From NCBI GenBank assembly GCA_004380135.1, contig QXCR01000061.1:97886-161885 (forward strand): a stretch of DNA of 64,000 nt, read 5' to 3'. Positions 41,903 through 53,083 of this stretch are shown here, in pieces. Position 1 is the first letter of the stretch. Every line of letters begins with the position of its first letter. Below the pieces are notes generated by a model. That model was not told where the DNA came from. It ran no database searches and saw only the letters and a program-made list of their open reading frames with translations. A program made the translations under genes and the position numbers. The DNA is from Stemphylium vesicarium (Eukaryota > Ascomycota > Dothideomycetes > Pleosporales > Pleosporaceae).

Positions 41903-43746
41903 TCGGATAGGCCGAATCGGCGCTTGCACTGCGTATTCTGGATTCTCTCGCTCCATTTTGAGTAGAGAGTATGCCAAAAAAGGTAGTGATTTTCCATACT
42001 CCACAGTGATCAAGAAGAATTGCGACATCTCTTCGAAATATTGTGGTTTAACGCATGTATTGTTCTTCTCGGAGAAAGCTTTCAGATCGGCTGGGAATTG
42101 ATGAATAGAGTCCCATAGCGTATCGAAGCTCTCATTGCGATTCACTGCTTGGACAAGCTCTCGGGTAATCAGATAAACCCAGAGCTGGACTCCCTGTGCA
42201 AGGCTCGCGATCTCGCAGGAGATTTCTTTGCATCTTGAGTCTCGAGCCAGTAGCCGTTAAAACTTTTCGTTTTTGTACAACCTCTGGAGAACGTGCTGTT
42301 CCATACTCTTCTTGGTATATTTGGAAACGTCAAAGGTGTAGGATGTTCAATGGAAGAATTCAGCGAACATGGATCGAGGACGGGTGGACGCGCAGAGTTT
42401 GATGTGTTTTGAGGCGGACAGGAAGCGGAGCACTTCCATGACGTCCTCTTCAGTTCTGTTGTACTCGTGGAGTCCATCAATGAAGAAGCAAAATTTGACG
42501 TCCATTGCAGCCTGATGTTCGATATTCCCGAGGACTGTTGTAATCTCCTTGATGGTACATTCTTCGTGACTGAGGCGATCAGGGCACACAATCGGTACGA
42601 GTGCTGTTGCAGCTTTGAGTATCTGATAGAGAAGAGACTAAAACAGGAAGAAGAAACTTGCGACGCAGATTTGAGATGAATGGGCCCATTCTTTCAGGAA
42701 CTGGGTGGTCTGCGGATCTTTAGAAGCGAACTTCATGAGTGTCGACTTGTCACTGCCTGCCTAGATACGACTGCAGTTATTTCGGCCCTGTTATACTATC
42801 TGGTATACAGGGTAGATTAACCAGCGAGTGATGCAAAAGAGCTTGTCCACTGTCTCTGGGCTTCTCAATCATTCGGTGAAGGATATCCATGGATTGTCGA
42901 AAAGCCAATCTTCTGACTTGTAGTCGGCTTCTTGTATCCCATTAAAACGCTTTTGTAGAACCGGTACGTAGAGGTTCCGCAAGATTTCAGTCTGTACCCG
43001 ACGCATACATATATTATGTTCGAGCGAGGCAAGTTTTGACTTCAAATCAGCCAGCTGCGCAGCATGAGCCCCTGCGTCTGTGGCCATGGCCTGTGATGCC
43101 AGCGCCAATACGTCTTTACCCATAGCAACCATTTGCGTGATATGATGGTCATCCAGAGACGCTTGCAGCTTTTGGGTCGCTGTTAAAGTTGATGATGAAG
43201 TAGAAGTTTACTCCCTTCTAGTAACAAGTCAGCTCGATCATTTCAGGAAAATCGTCCTTTTAAAAAAGTCTTTTTATGGGTATGGAGTATGATGGCTTAC
43301 GCGTGAAGAGTGTAAGTGATGTAGGCCCTTGTCCGTGTATCCAACGCTTCCAGCCTTCTGCGGAGGTCTTCGATATCCTTTTGTTTCTACAGCCCAAGAA
43401 AGGCAACCCGACCTCCTTCGAGCTTCTTTGAACAACCCTTGCGCATGTGTAGCGACCTTGTCGTATCGCGAAGCTCAGCTGCTACGCCTTGGCATTCCCA
43501 CACCATGGCGGAGATGCGGCGCTCATCTTCGGGCACTTTCTTGTGCGGCAGTCCGTGGATGTACTGAGAAACGTGATCATTGTACGCCTCGATGTCACCC
43601 AAGATGAGATCGAGTTCCGCAACTTCGCTTGTTGTCCCATTCGGCGAAGAAAGCGCTGAGCGGGCTCCGTTCGCGATCTTGAAGCCAAAATCTATGAATG
43701 TGATGATGCTGGATGCGAGGCCGAGGATGGCGAGTGACTCGGCCAT

Positions 43747-45333
43747 GATGTATCGAGAAGAGCATGAGTGTTTCTGCCGTTGAGGCTTGTGACGGATGCG
43801 CGGGCCATCTGAAGAGGGACAAGGTGGAAGGCGAGCAGGGGTGTTGCGGCACAGTTGCTCTAATCTAGGATTGGCGTGTCCCGTGACGTCACCTGATGCT
43901 GGTCGAATCACGTGCGCAGGCAGCAACGTCGATGTGGGATGCTACAGTGCCCGGAGTCGCAGGGTAGTTGAGCATTCCTGGAGTGAAGTGTGCTTCAATG
44001 CTCATCGTATGGTCGGCCCCGGTCGTAACAGATGCAGTCATAGTCTTCCAAATGGTAAGCTACGGCTCCCTCTCGTTGTCACCAACATTTCGTAGCAGCC
44101 AAAGATCAGTGGGTCGAGAGCGGGTCAATAAATTCAAGGACGGAGATAATGTGGAAGCAGGGCTAAAGAACTAAGACATTAACTTCACAATACTCACCGT
44201 CTAGGTGGGATCAGATGCGTGTAACTACCTGCGCTAGCTGATGCCAGCGAAGCCAAATAGAGTTAAGCCTCTTCGGAGCTCTTGGCGGTCCGACCCGTCA
44301 CAATTCAGGCACGATGAGTGCACTAGACAAGAGTTTTCGGGCCGCAGTGTGGCCGTCGTCAGTTCCGACCCCCTCCATTCGTAGCACACAAATGCCCATC
44401 TCTCAGCGCATCACCACATGGCGCATCCCTTGATGCATCAGCTGGTATAGCGCAGAGGGGAGTCGAAAAGTCCCGATACCCTAAATCCTGTAGTGGATGC
44501 CTATATCAATGCGACTACAGCTGTCTCCGTCCTCAAAGCAACTCTCAATGACGAACGCAAATATGAAGACTCAGACGGCAGTCTGCAGTCGAAGGCGCTG
44601 ATAATCCGCAATCGTAGTGGATGCCTTAGTGCGACCCAAGACGGCCCAGCTTTGCTTGTGCAAGCTGCGAAGTATTCCTGAATACGCTCGCTAAAGGTGT
44701 CGGCATGGGAAGAAACGAGATTGGATCTGATTCGGTCTCCTCAGATCTCCGAAACCGCGCAGCGTTTTCTTCTAGAGTTCGACTAGAAGGCGTCCGCACA
44801 GAACATAACCGCACATCAGAGTTTTGCAATTTCCGAACGTAGATTCAGGGCTGAAACAGTTGACGGGACGCTTAGTTGTAGTATCTGCCAGCCACTAGCG
44901 CATCGGAGCTGGGACGCGACAATCCAGGGTAGGAGACATGCGGCGCGACCATTCGCTGCAAGAGCTCTTGGTGAGAACATTGCGGCTGGTGCCGCAATTC
45001 TGGGTCAGTGGTAAGTGCTTGACTGCAATAACCGTTTCTTGGCACCATTACTGCATTGAGCCTTTCTTGCGAGAACACTCCAGTTTCGTTCTCTTCAACA
45101 GAGCTGCATCCCAGTCTGCTGACGATACAGTGCTGACGGGCAAGGAACTGCGGGATGTGAGCGGCCCTTTCAAATGCCTGTGGGACACGGCTCTGTTGGG
45201 CTTCTTTGATAAAGGAGGCTGACAATGGACAGTATTTAGCTACCAGCATCGCTGCTACAGACCTCCATCAACAAGCCCGCAGCATCCTTCATCCAGCCTT
45301 CTTCATACACTCACTTGAATCGATTTACTCGCC
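43747..45333. other. Intergenic between NLR pseudogene and amine oxidase
   Basis: No gene is supported. It contains a dispersed repeat copy (44500-44610) and the promoter region of the amine oxidase. Confidence 0.4.
44500..44610 (+). repeat. Short dispersed repeat, copy 2
   Basis: Similar to 7257-7350 and 51150-51245 (shared order TCAATGCGACTAC, TCTCCGTCCTCAA, CAACTCTCAATGACGAACGC, CAGACGGCAG). In this copy the frame is open for 62 codons (44493-44681), but the homologous segments are not, so it is treated as a repeat. Confidence 0.6.
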
Positions 45334-46809
45334 ATGAGTTCCTCCACTCTTTCGTTCCGAGCCGGAAACCGCTCTTTGCTCATCTTGCTGTCCTCTTGTC
45401 TTACGACTCTCGTCTCCGCGGCCGCCGTTCCCGACTCCGTCGACGTCGCTGTCATTGGAGCCGGTCTGTCCGGTCTCACCGCAGCGCGCGATCTCCTCAA
45501 GGGTGGAAAGTCCGTCATCGTCCTGGAAGGAAGAGACCGTGTAGGAGGAAAGGTGTACAACTATCCTTTGAAGAATGGCGCTGCTACGGAAGTAGGTGCT
45601 GAGTTCGTCGGCCCAACACAGGACAAGATATTGGAGATGATCGCCGAACTCGGATTGGAAACTTTCGATACGTACATCGATGGTAAGACCGTGTTGTACC
45701 GCAACAGCACAAGAACGCCATACATCCCTGATCCAGCCCTCGGTGGTGCGCCTCCGGCTGAAGAGGCTGCACTTGTACAAGTCAGTACCACACGAGCGCA
45801 GCTAAACAAGTGGGCGGCTGAACTCAACCCGAGCGCCCCTTGGTCGCATCCCAAAGCGGCGGAATGGGATAGCATGACGGTCGACCAATACTTGAAACAG
45901 CAAAATCTCCTACCCGACGCCTTGTTTCCGCTGGCCACCTTTACCAAGTCTGTCTTCGCCTCCAAGCCAGACGAGCTGTCGCTCCTGTACTTCCTCGCAT
46001 ACACCGCAGCTGCCGGAAACGAGACGAATGTCGGAACCTTGGACAGACTGCTCGCGACTAAGGATGGTGCGCAGGAGAAGCGAGTCGTAGGAGGCACTGG
46101 TCTCATCCCACAACGTCTGGCGGAGAAGCTAGGCGCTGAGCATATCGCATTCAACGCAGCCGTTTCTTGCGTCACCAAGACCTCTACAGGTTACAAGATC
46201 AAGACCCGTGCTGGTGACTTCCATGCGAAACAAGTCGTTCTCGCCATGGCACCCCCACTTCTACACCAGATCCAGTTCAAGCCTGAGCTCCCCTCTAACC
46301 GCCAAAAGTTGAACCTCCACATGAAGATGCCTTCGATCGGCAAGGGCGTACCCATCTACAAGACTCCCTTCTGGCGCAAGAACGGCCTGAGCGGCCAGGT
46401 CCTCTCCGACGCAAACCCAGTCAGAACCACTTTTGACAGCACCCCCGAGGACAAGAAATTCGGTGCGATCCTCGGATTCATTCTCGCCGACGAGATGCGC
46501 GCTCTTGACAAGCTGAGCCCTGAGGAATGCAAGAAGCAGCTTTTGGCAACTTACGTCAAGTACTTTGGTGACCAAGCGGCTGATGTCGAGGAGTTTGTGC
46601 TACAGCGCTGGGACTTGGAGGAGTTCTCCATGGGTGGACCTGTGGCTATTGCCCCTCCTAATGTGCTTTCCAGGTACGGAAGCGCGCTGAGGGAGAGCGT
46701 TGGTGGCCTTCACTTTGCTGGCACGGAAACGAGCGAGTACTGGACTGGTTACATGGACGGTGCTGTGCGTAGTGGAGAGCGCGTTGCCAAGGAAATCTTG
46801 GGTGCTTAG
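45334..46809 (+). CDS. Secreted flavin-containing amine oxidase
   Basis: An intact single-exon frame of 491 residues. A signal peptide (SLLILLSSCLTTLVSAAAVP) is followed by the FAD-binding Rossmann motif DVAVIGAGLSGLTAARDLLK and the continuation VIVLEGRDRVGGKVYNY. Further family markers: TEVGAEFVGPTQDKI, KRVVGGTGLIPQRLAEKLGA (second dinucleotide-side strand), and the C-terminal FAD contact GGLHFAGTETSEYWTGYMDG. The cysteine used for covalent FAD in animal MAO is not present at the usual place. It would oxidise a primary or secondary amine to aldehyde, ammonia and H2O2 outside the cell or in a vesicle. The substrate is unknown. Confidence 0.93.
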   Translation: MSSSTLSFRAGNRSLLILLSSCLTTLVSAAAVPDSVDVAVIGAGLSGLTAARDLLKGGKSVIVLEGRDRVGGKVYNYPLKNGAATEVGAEFVGPTQDKILEMIAELGLETFDTYIDGKTVLYRNSTRTPYIPDPALGGAPPAEEAALVQVSTTRAQLNKWAAELNPSAPWSHPKAAEWDSMTVDQYLKQQNLLPDALFPLATFTKSVFASKPDELSLLYFLAYTAAAGNETNVGTLDRLLATKDGAQEKRVVGGTGLIPQRLAEKLGAEHIAFNAAVSCVTKTSTGYKIKTRAGDFHAKQVVLAMAPPLLHQIQFKPELPSNRQKLNLHMKMPSIGKGVPIYKTPFWRKNGLSGQVLSDANPVRTTFDSTPEDKKFGAILGFILADEMRALDKLSPEECKKQLLATYVKYFGDQAADVEEFVLQRWDLEEFSMGGPVAIAPPNVLSRYGSALRESVGGLHFAGTETSEYWTGYMDGAVRSGERVAKEILGA

Positions 46810-46922
46810 GATAATGCCTTTAGTGGAGAATTGGGGTATGGGGGATTGGGAGAGTTGTAAGGAGGTCGCAGTAGGCTGGGCTGGATAGTGGGTCCAGGTT
46901 GACGGTGATAAGATGGTAATAC

Positions 46923-46935
46923 GGGGGGGGGGGGG
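46923..46935 (+). repeat. Homopolymer of 13 G
   Basis: A run of 13 G followed by TGGG in the 3' flank of the amine oxidase gene. It could form a G-rich structure or be length-variable. Confidence 0.9.
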
Positions 46936-47365
46936 TGGGTTGTCCGATTCAGTACTAGACTTGGTTCTTGCTTTTTCAATTAACTCAATATCCGCACACT
47001 GCAGTAACCTACCCTTTCAAGGACCTACATGTGAACGACTGGCAGATACATGAGGAGAAAGGACCTTGAAGGGACCTGTTCCTGGCTGTGGCTTGACGTC
47101 GTGTGCTCTCATTGGCCAACACATGAATGATCTACAAGCCCGTCGAACGTAGTTCGCGAAGCTGAGCAGACTAGCGGAGGGGCCCGACGTCAGATCGACA
47201 CATTTTACGAGTGCCTCGGTCCCGCTGTAAGCTGTCAATCAGATATATCAAGCCGTAAAGCGGTGTCCCTTTTGCCAACCCTGTATCATAACTATCTGTC
47301 GCGCCCCTCATCCACATCGCTTGCCCTGAACAAGCTACATTCATACCTCACCCCATAATCTCAAC

Positions 47366-48014
47366 ATGCACTTTCCCATCTCCATCTCCCTCCTCCTCCC
47401 CGCGCTTGCGCTCGCCTCGCCTCTCGCAGAAATTTTGCCTACAGCCGCAGAAGTAACGCAATCTGTACGCAACATTGACGCCGCGGTGCGCGAACTCGAT
47501 GCCACCGTGCTCGCCTTTAACGGCGGCAGTTTCGAAACCAGCACTGTGGAAGGGAAACAGGTTCTCGCTGGCGTCGCAAAGATCCACAAAGTAAACCGCG
47601 AGGGGTTCAGACGCGCGACGCTTGCCCTGCCGCCGTTTAGTGTGCAGGATACGGTCGTGTTTGTTGATACGGTCGTTGATACTGGTATGTACGTTTCCTA
47701 GAGACTGCAATGCAATGCGATGCGGTGAGAATGGGATGCTGACGGTTTGGGTAGTGAATGTTAGTATACCAACAGCGACACAGCACCTTCGCGAGAGAGA
47801 AACTATTTTCGAGGCTAGTGGCTTCTCACCCGTTGTTGTTGCCAGTCTTGCGCTGCTGGAGTTCGATCACGATACTTTTAGTGCGGCAGCGGCGAAGAAC
47901 TTCAATCTCGCGACTGAGAAGGGGAAGTTGGCTGAGGGTTTGGGGGCTGCGGCGAATATTCATAATGCTATTGCTGAGACGTTGGTGTTTTATATGGTGG
48001 GGGTTGTTGTGTAG
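47366..48014 (+). CDS. HsbA-family (hydrophobic surface-binding) secreted protein
   Basis: Two exons (47366-47684 and 47755-48014; 192 residues) with a 70-bp intron (GTATGT...GGTAG), giving VVDTVNVSIPTATQHL at the junction. The signal peptide MHFPISISLLLPALALASPL is followed by an all-helical domain typical of HsbA: QSVRNIDAAVRELDATVLAF, VLAGVAKIHKVNREGF, LLEFDHDTFSAAAAKNF, LAEGLGAAANIHNAIAETLV. Mature cysteines are absent. HsbA proteins coat hydrophobic surfaces and help recruit hydrolases in Aspergillus; a similar surface/cuticle role is inferred here. Confidence 0.82.
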
Positions 48015-48511
48015 GCGATGAATGGAGTTGCGAGGGCAGGGCTGCTGGGGGAAGGGGAGTCCCCGTAGTCTAGAATGCCCACGAGCTAGAGCTATGGTGA
48101 CGAATCCGGTTAGTGATTCCTTCGTACCGGTACCTTTCGAGAAGCTTTCCACTTCGGGCAAAGCATAGCATCGCTGAAAGAATTGAGAGTTTGCATCTCG
48201 ACTCAGGGAATGTTCAGGATTCCCATGGCTCGCATCTACTAGTTCGATAATCTGCGGGTATATGCTCACTACTTCATGGAAACCGGTGTCGGCAGTGCAT
48301 CGGCCCGTGTCTTTTTTCATTCATTGTCTAGCCTGTTTCATTAATGGGATTGATAAGCTACAAACACCATGTTCTTCCGCATGCTCATATCCGTTGCAGC
48401 TGCCCCTGCTCATCAGGACTCGAGGATCTCGCGAATGTACACTCGTCTTGAGAAGATATTGTATTGGCCTTTATATCTTTAGAGAATCCTACAGCTGCAA
48501 GGGTGTTTCCG
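48015..48511. other. Convergent intergenic region
   Basis: 3' flanks of the HsbA and HET genes; no other feature seen. Confidence 0.4.
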
Positions 48512-50768
48512 CTAGAAGAGATTGACAGTGGTTGGTTCGGGATACGCGTATACATCGAGGAATCGATCTGGCGGGTTCGTACTCATGAAAAGGTGGACGT
48601 TTTTCACTGCATCCCACAAGGGCTGCACGGATATCAACCCAACTCTCTTGTAGCTTTCTTGTCCCATATATACTGGCACGATAGCCAAACCTAAGTGAGG
48701 CGTAATCATCAAGGCATTGCAAGTCTTGCGATGGTCGAGGTCGAAGAAGATGGCCGCTGCTGTGAGACTTCGATCCTTTAATTTGATCATGCAGGATCGA
48801 CCCTTCCTGAATACCTGATCGCCTATGCCAGTGACCGATGTAACAGGCGCTTTGATGGTAGCATGGCCTGATTGGAGAGCTCCCAGTGGGTTGAGTTGTG
48901 ACTTTGGTGTGAGGCAACATTCCAGAAGCTGGGCGCATACAATACTCGTGTCTTGAGACCTGTCGTATATAACGACACCTTCCAGTGATGCGAAGGACCA
49001 AGAGGGAGCTCGCCATCTATCTTGGGATGACTGCTTGGGTACGGTCACGTATAAATCCAGTTCAGGGTTCTGTAGACGCCAGAGCAACCCTCGAAGGAAC
49101 CAACTTCTCCAGATACCCGCCCAGCATTTGTCTGTCGGGAGTTGTTTTTCCAACTCAGAGATGACACCAGAAAAAGCTGGAAGCTTGTCCGACTGATAGG
49201 TCATCTCACGAGAAGTGTACTCACGAACCAATCTGAACCAAGCATCTCTTGAGGCATCGGGATTCCGAGAAGTGGACGATTCTCTCAACCCATTTGCGAC
49301 ACGTTCCAGCGAATATTCCTTGTAGAAAGATTGTTCCCCTGCCACAACAATACCTTTCTCTTCTTCGAATCTATCCGCACACTCCCAGTACATCTGGTCA
49401 CTAGCAAGATGTAGTGTGCGTGATGCTAGTACACGCTCTTGAAAACACCATACGCGTTGTAATAGTGGCTCATCCTACAATATGTTAATCTCCATCCTAC
49501 ACACCATTGCTTTTGGCTCACCCTATGTAGCCGGAGTGGCTGGTATGTTACTGATCGCATCGATCCTGGAGCGATGGTCAAATCGTCGTGCACAAAGTAC
49601 AGATCTAAGGTCTGCCCCTTCTCCGTACACGACATCTTCTGGTATGGTCTCTTGTCGCAGCGTGATTGAAGAAATCCCTCGCCGCAGTGACTAGCTCTAG
49701 TAGCAGCAATAGTCAGATATGCCCGCGCATATATCAGCCCAAATTGAGCGGCTTCGCGTTCCCAGTCTGCTCGATCATCTTGCACAATGCAAACGCAATC
49801 TATCCAGACGTATCGAAGACCCAAGACTCGCACGAGAAACAATGCATCCTGGAGGGTTCTTGGTATACCTTCATATTGAATACCATCCATTTTGTGCTCC
49901 TGAAGGTTACTTCTAGTGGTTTTGTATGCAAGAGACTCGCCCCAACAGTAACTGAGTGCTGCGTAATGACCCAAACCCGCCTTCGTCTCTACGAGTTTGA
50001 AGGATGTGTTACTGAACAGCTTGCGTGGATCATGCTTACAGCAGAGTATATCCATTTGCGAAGGTAGAGGTGACAGATCGAGTAGCCGTGTGGGCAAAGG
50101 AACTAATTCCTGAGCATGAGCGCATTTTGTATGCTTCAGGTCGCAAGAATCGAGCCAGGACAACATTTTGGTAAGCACTGATGAGTGGAGAGGGTTTGCT
50201 CTAATGACATGGTCGCTAAAAACACTGGCGATGGGGCTATCTGTACCCGAGCACTTAGTTTTTGGTTGTTTATATCTGTTTCATACAGCTTACCATATGT
50301 TGTTGTGAATCGATAGTTCCCGCTGATCCTAGTCTCAGGTTTGGCCTTCCCGGCATATACAGCAAGCACGGGATTGCCACTCAACTGAGGTGTCTCTAGC
50401 CACAGTTGTTTCCTCTCATGTGATCCGATGTACGCATTGTAGTAATGACTCGTTTGGACGCTTTGAAATACGATATAGCACAGGGTACATCGTTCTTGGT
50501 TTTTTCGCAAGTGAGAGTAATCTTTGTGCCACCTGATGAACGGTCGCGATGGATTGCTGTCGTCGACCGCGACTCGCTTTCGATCATTGTCGGGAGCATT
50601 GAGAGGTGGTAAATTGAACCACACGAACGCGTTGTGCACCGAGTAATCTCCAACAAGGAATTTGAAGATAGCTGTAAAAGGGACGCGTAAACAAGTACTA
50701 CAGCGGCTCCCTTTCTGGCCATTTTGCTTCGTCCCGTGCGACTGTAGTAGAGACGATAATGCGTTCAT
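48512..50768 (-). pseudogene. HET-domain gene (heterokaryon incompatibility), with a frameshift
   Basis: ATG 50768 starts MNALSSLLQSHGTKQNGQKG; two Cys pairs follow (CSTCLRV; CTLCYIVF). Near 50218-50222, at an A5 run, the coherent frame shifts (PSPVF then SDHVIRANPLHSSVLTKML) and continues into the HET domain: GLGHYAALSYCWGE, IPRTLQDALFLVRVLGLRYV, WIDCVCIVQDDRADWEREAA. A 47-bp intron (49475-49521, GTGAGC...TTGTAG) joins LRLHR to DEPLLQRVWCFQERVL, after which the frame runs to 48512. The C-terminal part (DQMYWECADRFEEEKGI, WRAPSWSFASLEGVVIYDRS) is standard for the family. HET proteins trigger cell death after fusion of unlike hyphae. The single-base-scale shift at a homopolymer could be real inactivation or a sequence error. 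Confidence 0.85.
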
Positions 50769-51506
50769 TATCGGGAGTAATGTCTAGAACGCTTAGACAA
50801 GTAGTTATTCTCTCTAAGATATAGGCTATTCTGGAGGTAGAGCTTAGAGATAGTAAATAGGCTTAATAAGTTTCGAAATCTAGGCTAGTAACGTGTAAGG
50901 GGCTAGCTATAGGAGCAGATAGCCGATGGCAAGGCCTGGATAACAAGATTGTATTCGATAGCGAGCTAGGCTTCTAGGCTACGTGGCTATCTATATGTGT
51001 GGGCGGAGAAACAATATTGCGATCGGCTAATCGGCAATCGGAGCGGGCAAGAGAAACACCGGGGCTGTAGACGAGGACAAGAGGGCAAGGGCTCTAGCCC
51101 ATTCCAAAAAAAATACACTAGATAGTTAAGGAAAATCTAGTACACCGTTGCGACCACAATCATCGCCGTCCTCAACGCTACTCTCAATAGCGAAGCGCAG
51201 ACAGTAAGGCCTAGACGACAATTCCCAGGCGAAGGCGCTGACAAACCGCTAGTGTGTATCGTGTATTTTTGGATTGTGTCCAAAGCTTCGCTACAGCGGC
51301 TGGAGGCCTAACATAGCTACACGGCTCTAGTTCAGCGACCTGCATCCAGCTGAAGTAGCGCGCAAGGCCGCATCCTGCTCAAAAAAGGAACACATCCTGC
51401 TGTTGCAGTTTCCTGCTCAAGCTGATTCGGTAAAGCATGTTTAGGTCTCACGAGATCGACTAGCCACGTCGCGTATGGAGGCTTGATTGCCTTAAGCTAG
51501 CGCATA
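50769..51506. other. AT-rich repeat mosaic
   Basis: No gene. From 50894 (TGTAAGGGGCTAGC...AAGATTGTATTCGATAG) the sequence resembles the first ~70 bp of the LTR at 52228, so an LTR fragment is likely. At 51150-51245 is a third, diverged copy of the short repeat seen at 7257 and 44500. Confidence 0.5.
51150..51245 (+). repeat. Short dispersed repeat, copy 3 (most diverged)
   Basis: Shares CGCCGTCCTCAACGCTACTC and the GGCGAAGGCGCTGA end with the copy at 44500-44610. Confidence 0.5.
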
Positions 51507-52227
51507 TAGTTTCCGAACACATAGGGTTTCCGAACACCTCACTAAAACACGCCACCCGCACAAAACACACGATATCTATTAATAACGCTTATAAATATAG
51601 ATGCCCGCGAGTTAGCTATATAAAGAGCTCTTAGTAATTTTAATGCTAGCATTTATCGTAGCTAGAGGGCTGTAGCTAAGGCTTACGGTGTCCCCCTCTC
51701 TACGCTCCACGGCCAAATACGTGGCGCGATAACTAGCGCGCGCAGCTATTAACACTAGCAGCGATTGACCCCCCTATAAGGGGACTTCCTTGTAGATTGG
51801 ATTCTCGAAGAGGACGCGCGCGGCTATCCTCCTTCACACGCTCGCGCGCGAGAAATGGCGAATCGAATTCTACGTATGAACGGCGACGATTAGCCTATTA
51901 GCAAGCTTTGGGTCACACACTTTGTTAATCGCTAACCACGCGTCGCCTCTATTGTCGGCCGGAAGATCGAGGCTAAGAGAGTCGAGGCAGCTACGCCAGA
52001 TCAGCTGCGCGCGTTCCTTGAGCTCTATGAGCAGACGCGACAGCGTCTCAACATACAGGCGGAGAATACATACAATATGGATGAGACTGGCGTCGCGCTA
52101 GGAGTATGTACGAATACCAGGGTCCTTGCTAAAGTATCAAAGAAGAAGGCTGATATTAAGTCGCTAGAGACTCGCGAGTGGGTGTTAATAATCGAATATA
52201 TTTTAGCGATAGGGTAGAAGCTATAAT
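51507..52227 (+). pseudogene. Fot1/pogo transposase, 5' half, interrupted by an LTR retrotransposon
   Basis: The left end carries a doubled terminal box (GTTTCCGAACAC at 51509 and again at 51526). Downstream a plus-strand frame reads WILEEDARGYPPSHARAREM, a later WVTHFVNR-type HTH segment, SIVGRKIEAKRVEAATPDQL and NTYNMDETGVALGVCTNTRV (start of the DDE core). It stops in REWVLIIEYILAIG where the LTR at 52228 begins. A few stops (TAG after GDD and after VNR) fit C-to-T or G-to-A changes. The rest of the transposase is not found in the window. Confidence 0.8.
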
Positions 52228-52477
52228 TGTAAGGGGCTACGCTCGGAGAGCTATCGCACAGGTATACTAAGATTGTATTCAATAGAGAAAGGAACTAAGG
52301 ATAGCTACACTCTAAAGGTTATTTAGGGGCGGCGGCTTAGGATATCGTTTTACTAGCGCGCTAGTATAGAATCTAGGTATCTAGCGGCTTACCTAGATTC
52401 TATAAATAGTGCGCTCTACGCACATAACTAAGATTCTATTAAGGAATAAGCTAATTAGGCTTTAGTCTATTATAATA
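52228..52477 (-). repeat. 3' LTR of the minus-strand gypsy element
   Basis: Starts TGTAAGGGGCTACGC directly after the broken transposase and ends TATTATAATA, where CA would be the canonical end. Just to the right is the complement of a polypurine tract (minus strand AGAAAGAAGAAGAGGGG), as expected beside a 3' LTR. The length is about 250 bp. Confidence 0.65.
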
Positions 52478-52805
52478 CCCCTCTTCTTCTTTCTACTTAA
52501 GGGTAGAATCCGCTAAAAATACTTTAGTAGGCGTTTCTTACTATTCTAAAGGCTTTTTATATAGATTAACTACTATTTTAGTACTTTTATCTTCTCTAGT
52601 AGTTCTACTAGTTTAAGGGACGTTTAGTAGTACTCTTTCTACTTAATATTATAGTATAGCTTCTATCTACGCCCCTAGCGCTTAAGCTACTTAGCGATAA
52701 TATCCTCTATAATATACTTCTTCTCCCCGTCTACTTATAGTAGTAGTAGCTAGTAGTTATCTTATACTTAACTTAGTAGCGGGTCTATACTAGTAAGGCG
52801 AAGTT

Positions 52806-53062
52806 TGTCACGGTAACCACCGTGGTTCCCTTGACACCTGAACGCTCTACAACACCGGGTGCTCCGTAAGCACCTGGATCCTGCTGATTGGCTAGCCAAG
52901 CCCGAGCGCCATACGCACGGGCCTTACACATATTTCCTCACCGCCTCTGCATTCTGCTTCTATTTCTTTACGCAACGTCTTGTATTACACTAGATATCGT
53001 ACGTAGCCACAGTTAACGCTTCTTATAAGCTTTCAACCTCGTGCTCGTAGCGTCTCGTGACA
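52806..53062 (+). repeat. 5' LTR of the plus-strand chromovirus
   Basis: Starts TGTCACGGTAACCACCGTGG (an internal palindrome GGTAACCACCGTGG-like) and ends CGTCTCGTGACA. It differs from the 3' LTR at about five positions, all transitions. Confidence 0.95.
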
Positions 53063-53083
53063 TTACGTTGCGTCATACCAAAC

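Larger units (their letters stand above)
37769..43746 (-). pseudogene. NLR-type NACHT (STAND) gene, decayed and split by an hAT transposon
   Basis: ATG at 43746 begins MAESLAILGLASSIITFIDF, the fungal STAND N-terminal domain. A TAG at 43387-43389 interrupts it (FLGL*KQKDIEDLRRRLEAL). An intron with GTAAGC follows, then a coiled region (LADLKSKLASLEHNICMRR). Near 42700 is a Walker A relic (AGSDKSTLMKFASKD; the usual G before K is D) and near 42490 a Walker B relic (KFCFFIDGLHEYN; the second acidic residue is H). After the hAT insertion (38843-41902) the gene continues with FLHRTVRDFLRDSYYDQLL (typical after NACHT in fungi), VWNYHCLMGMMVEK, a frame change near 38360, and a C-terminal part with ankyrin-like hints (DLKCLLLEQGSNPNE, CQLMIEYGADAHIDLGETSK). 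In life such proteins signal self/non-self or infection; this copy is dead. Confidence 0.85.

Noticed and set aside
45561..46178. 205-codon minus-strand frame under the amine oxidase
   Set aside because: Antisense shadow of a strongly supported coding region; composition mirrors the sense codons.
37769..50768. A biosynthetic or defence gene cluster formed by NLR, amine oxidase, HsbA and HET genes
   Set aside because: No shared pathway, orientation or spacing supports a functional cluster; co-location in a repeat-rich area is a sufficient explanation.
52025..52282. 85-codon minus-strand frame
   Set aside because: It crosses the junction of the transposase relic and the LTR and is therefore a chance frame.
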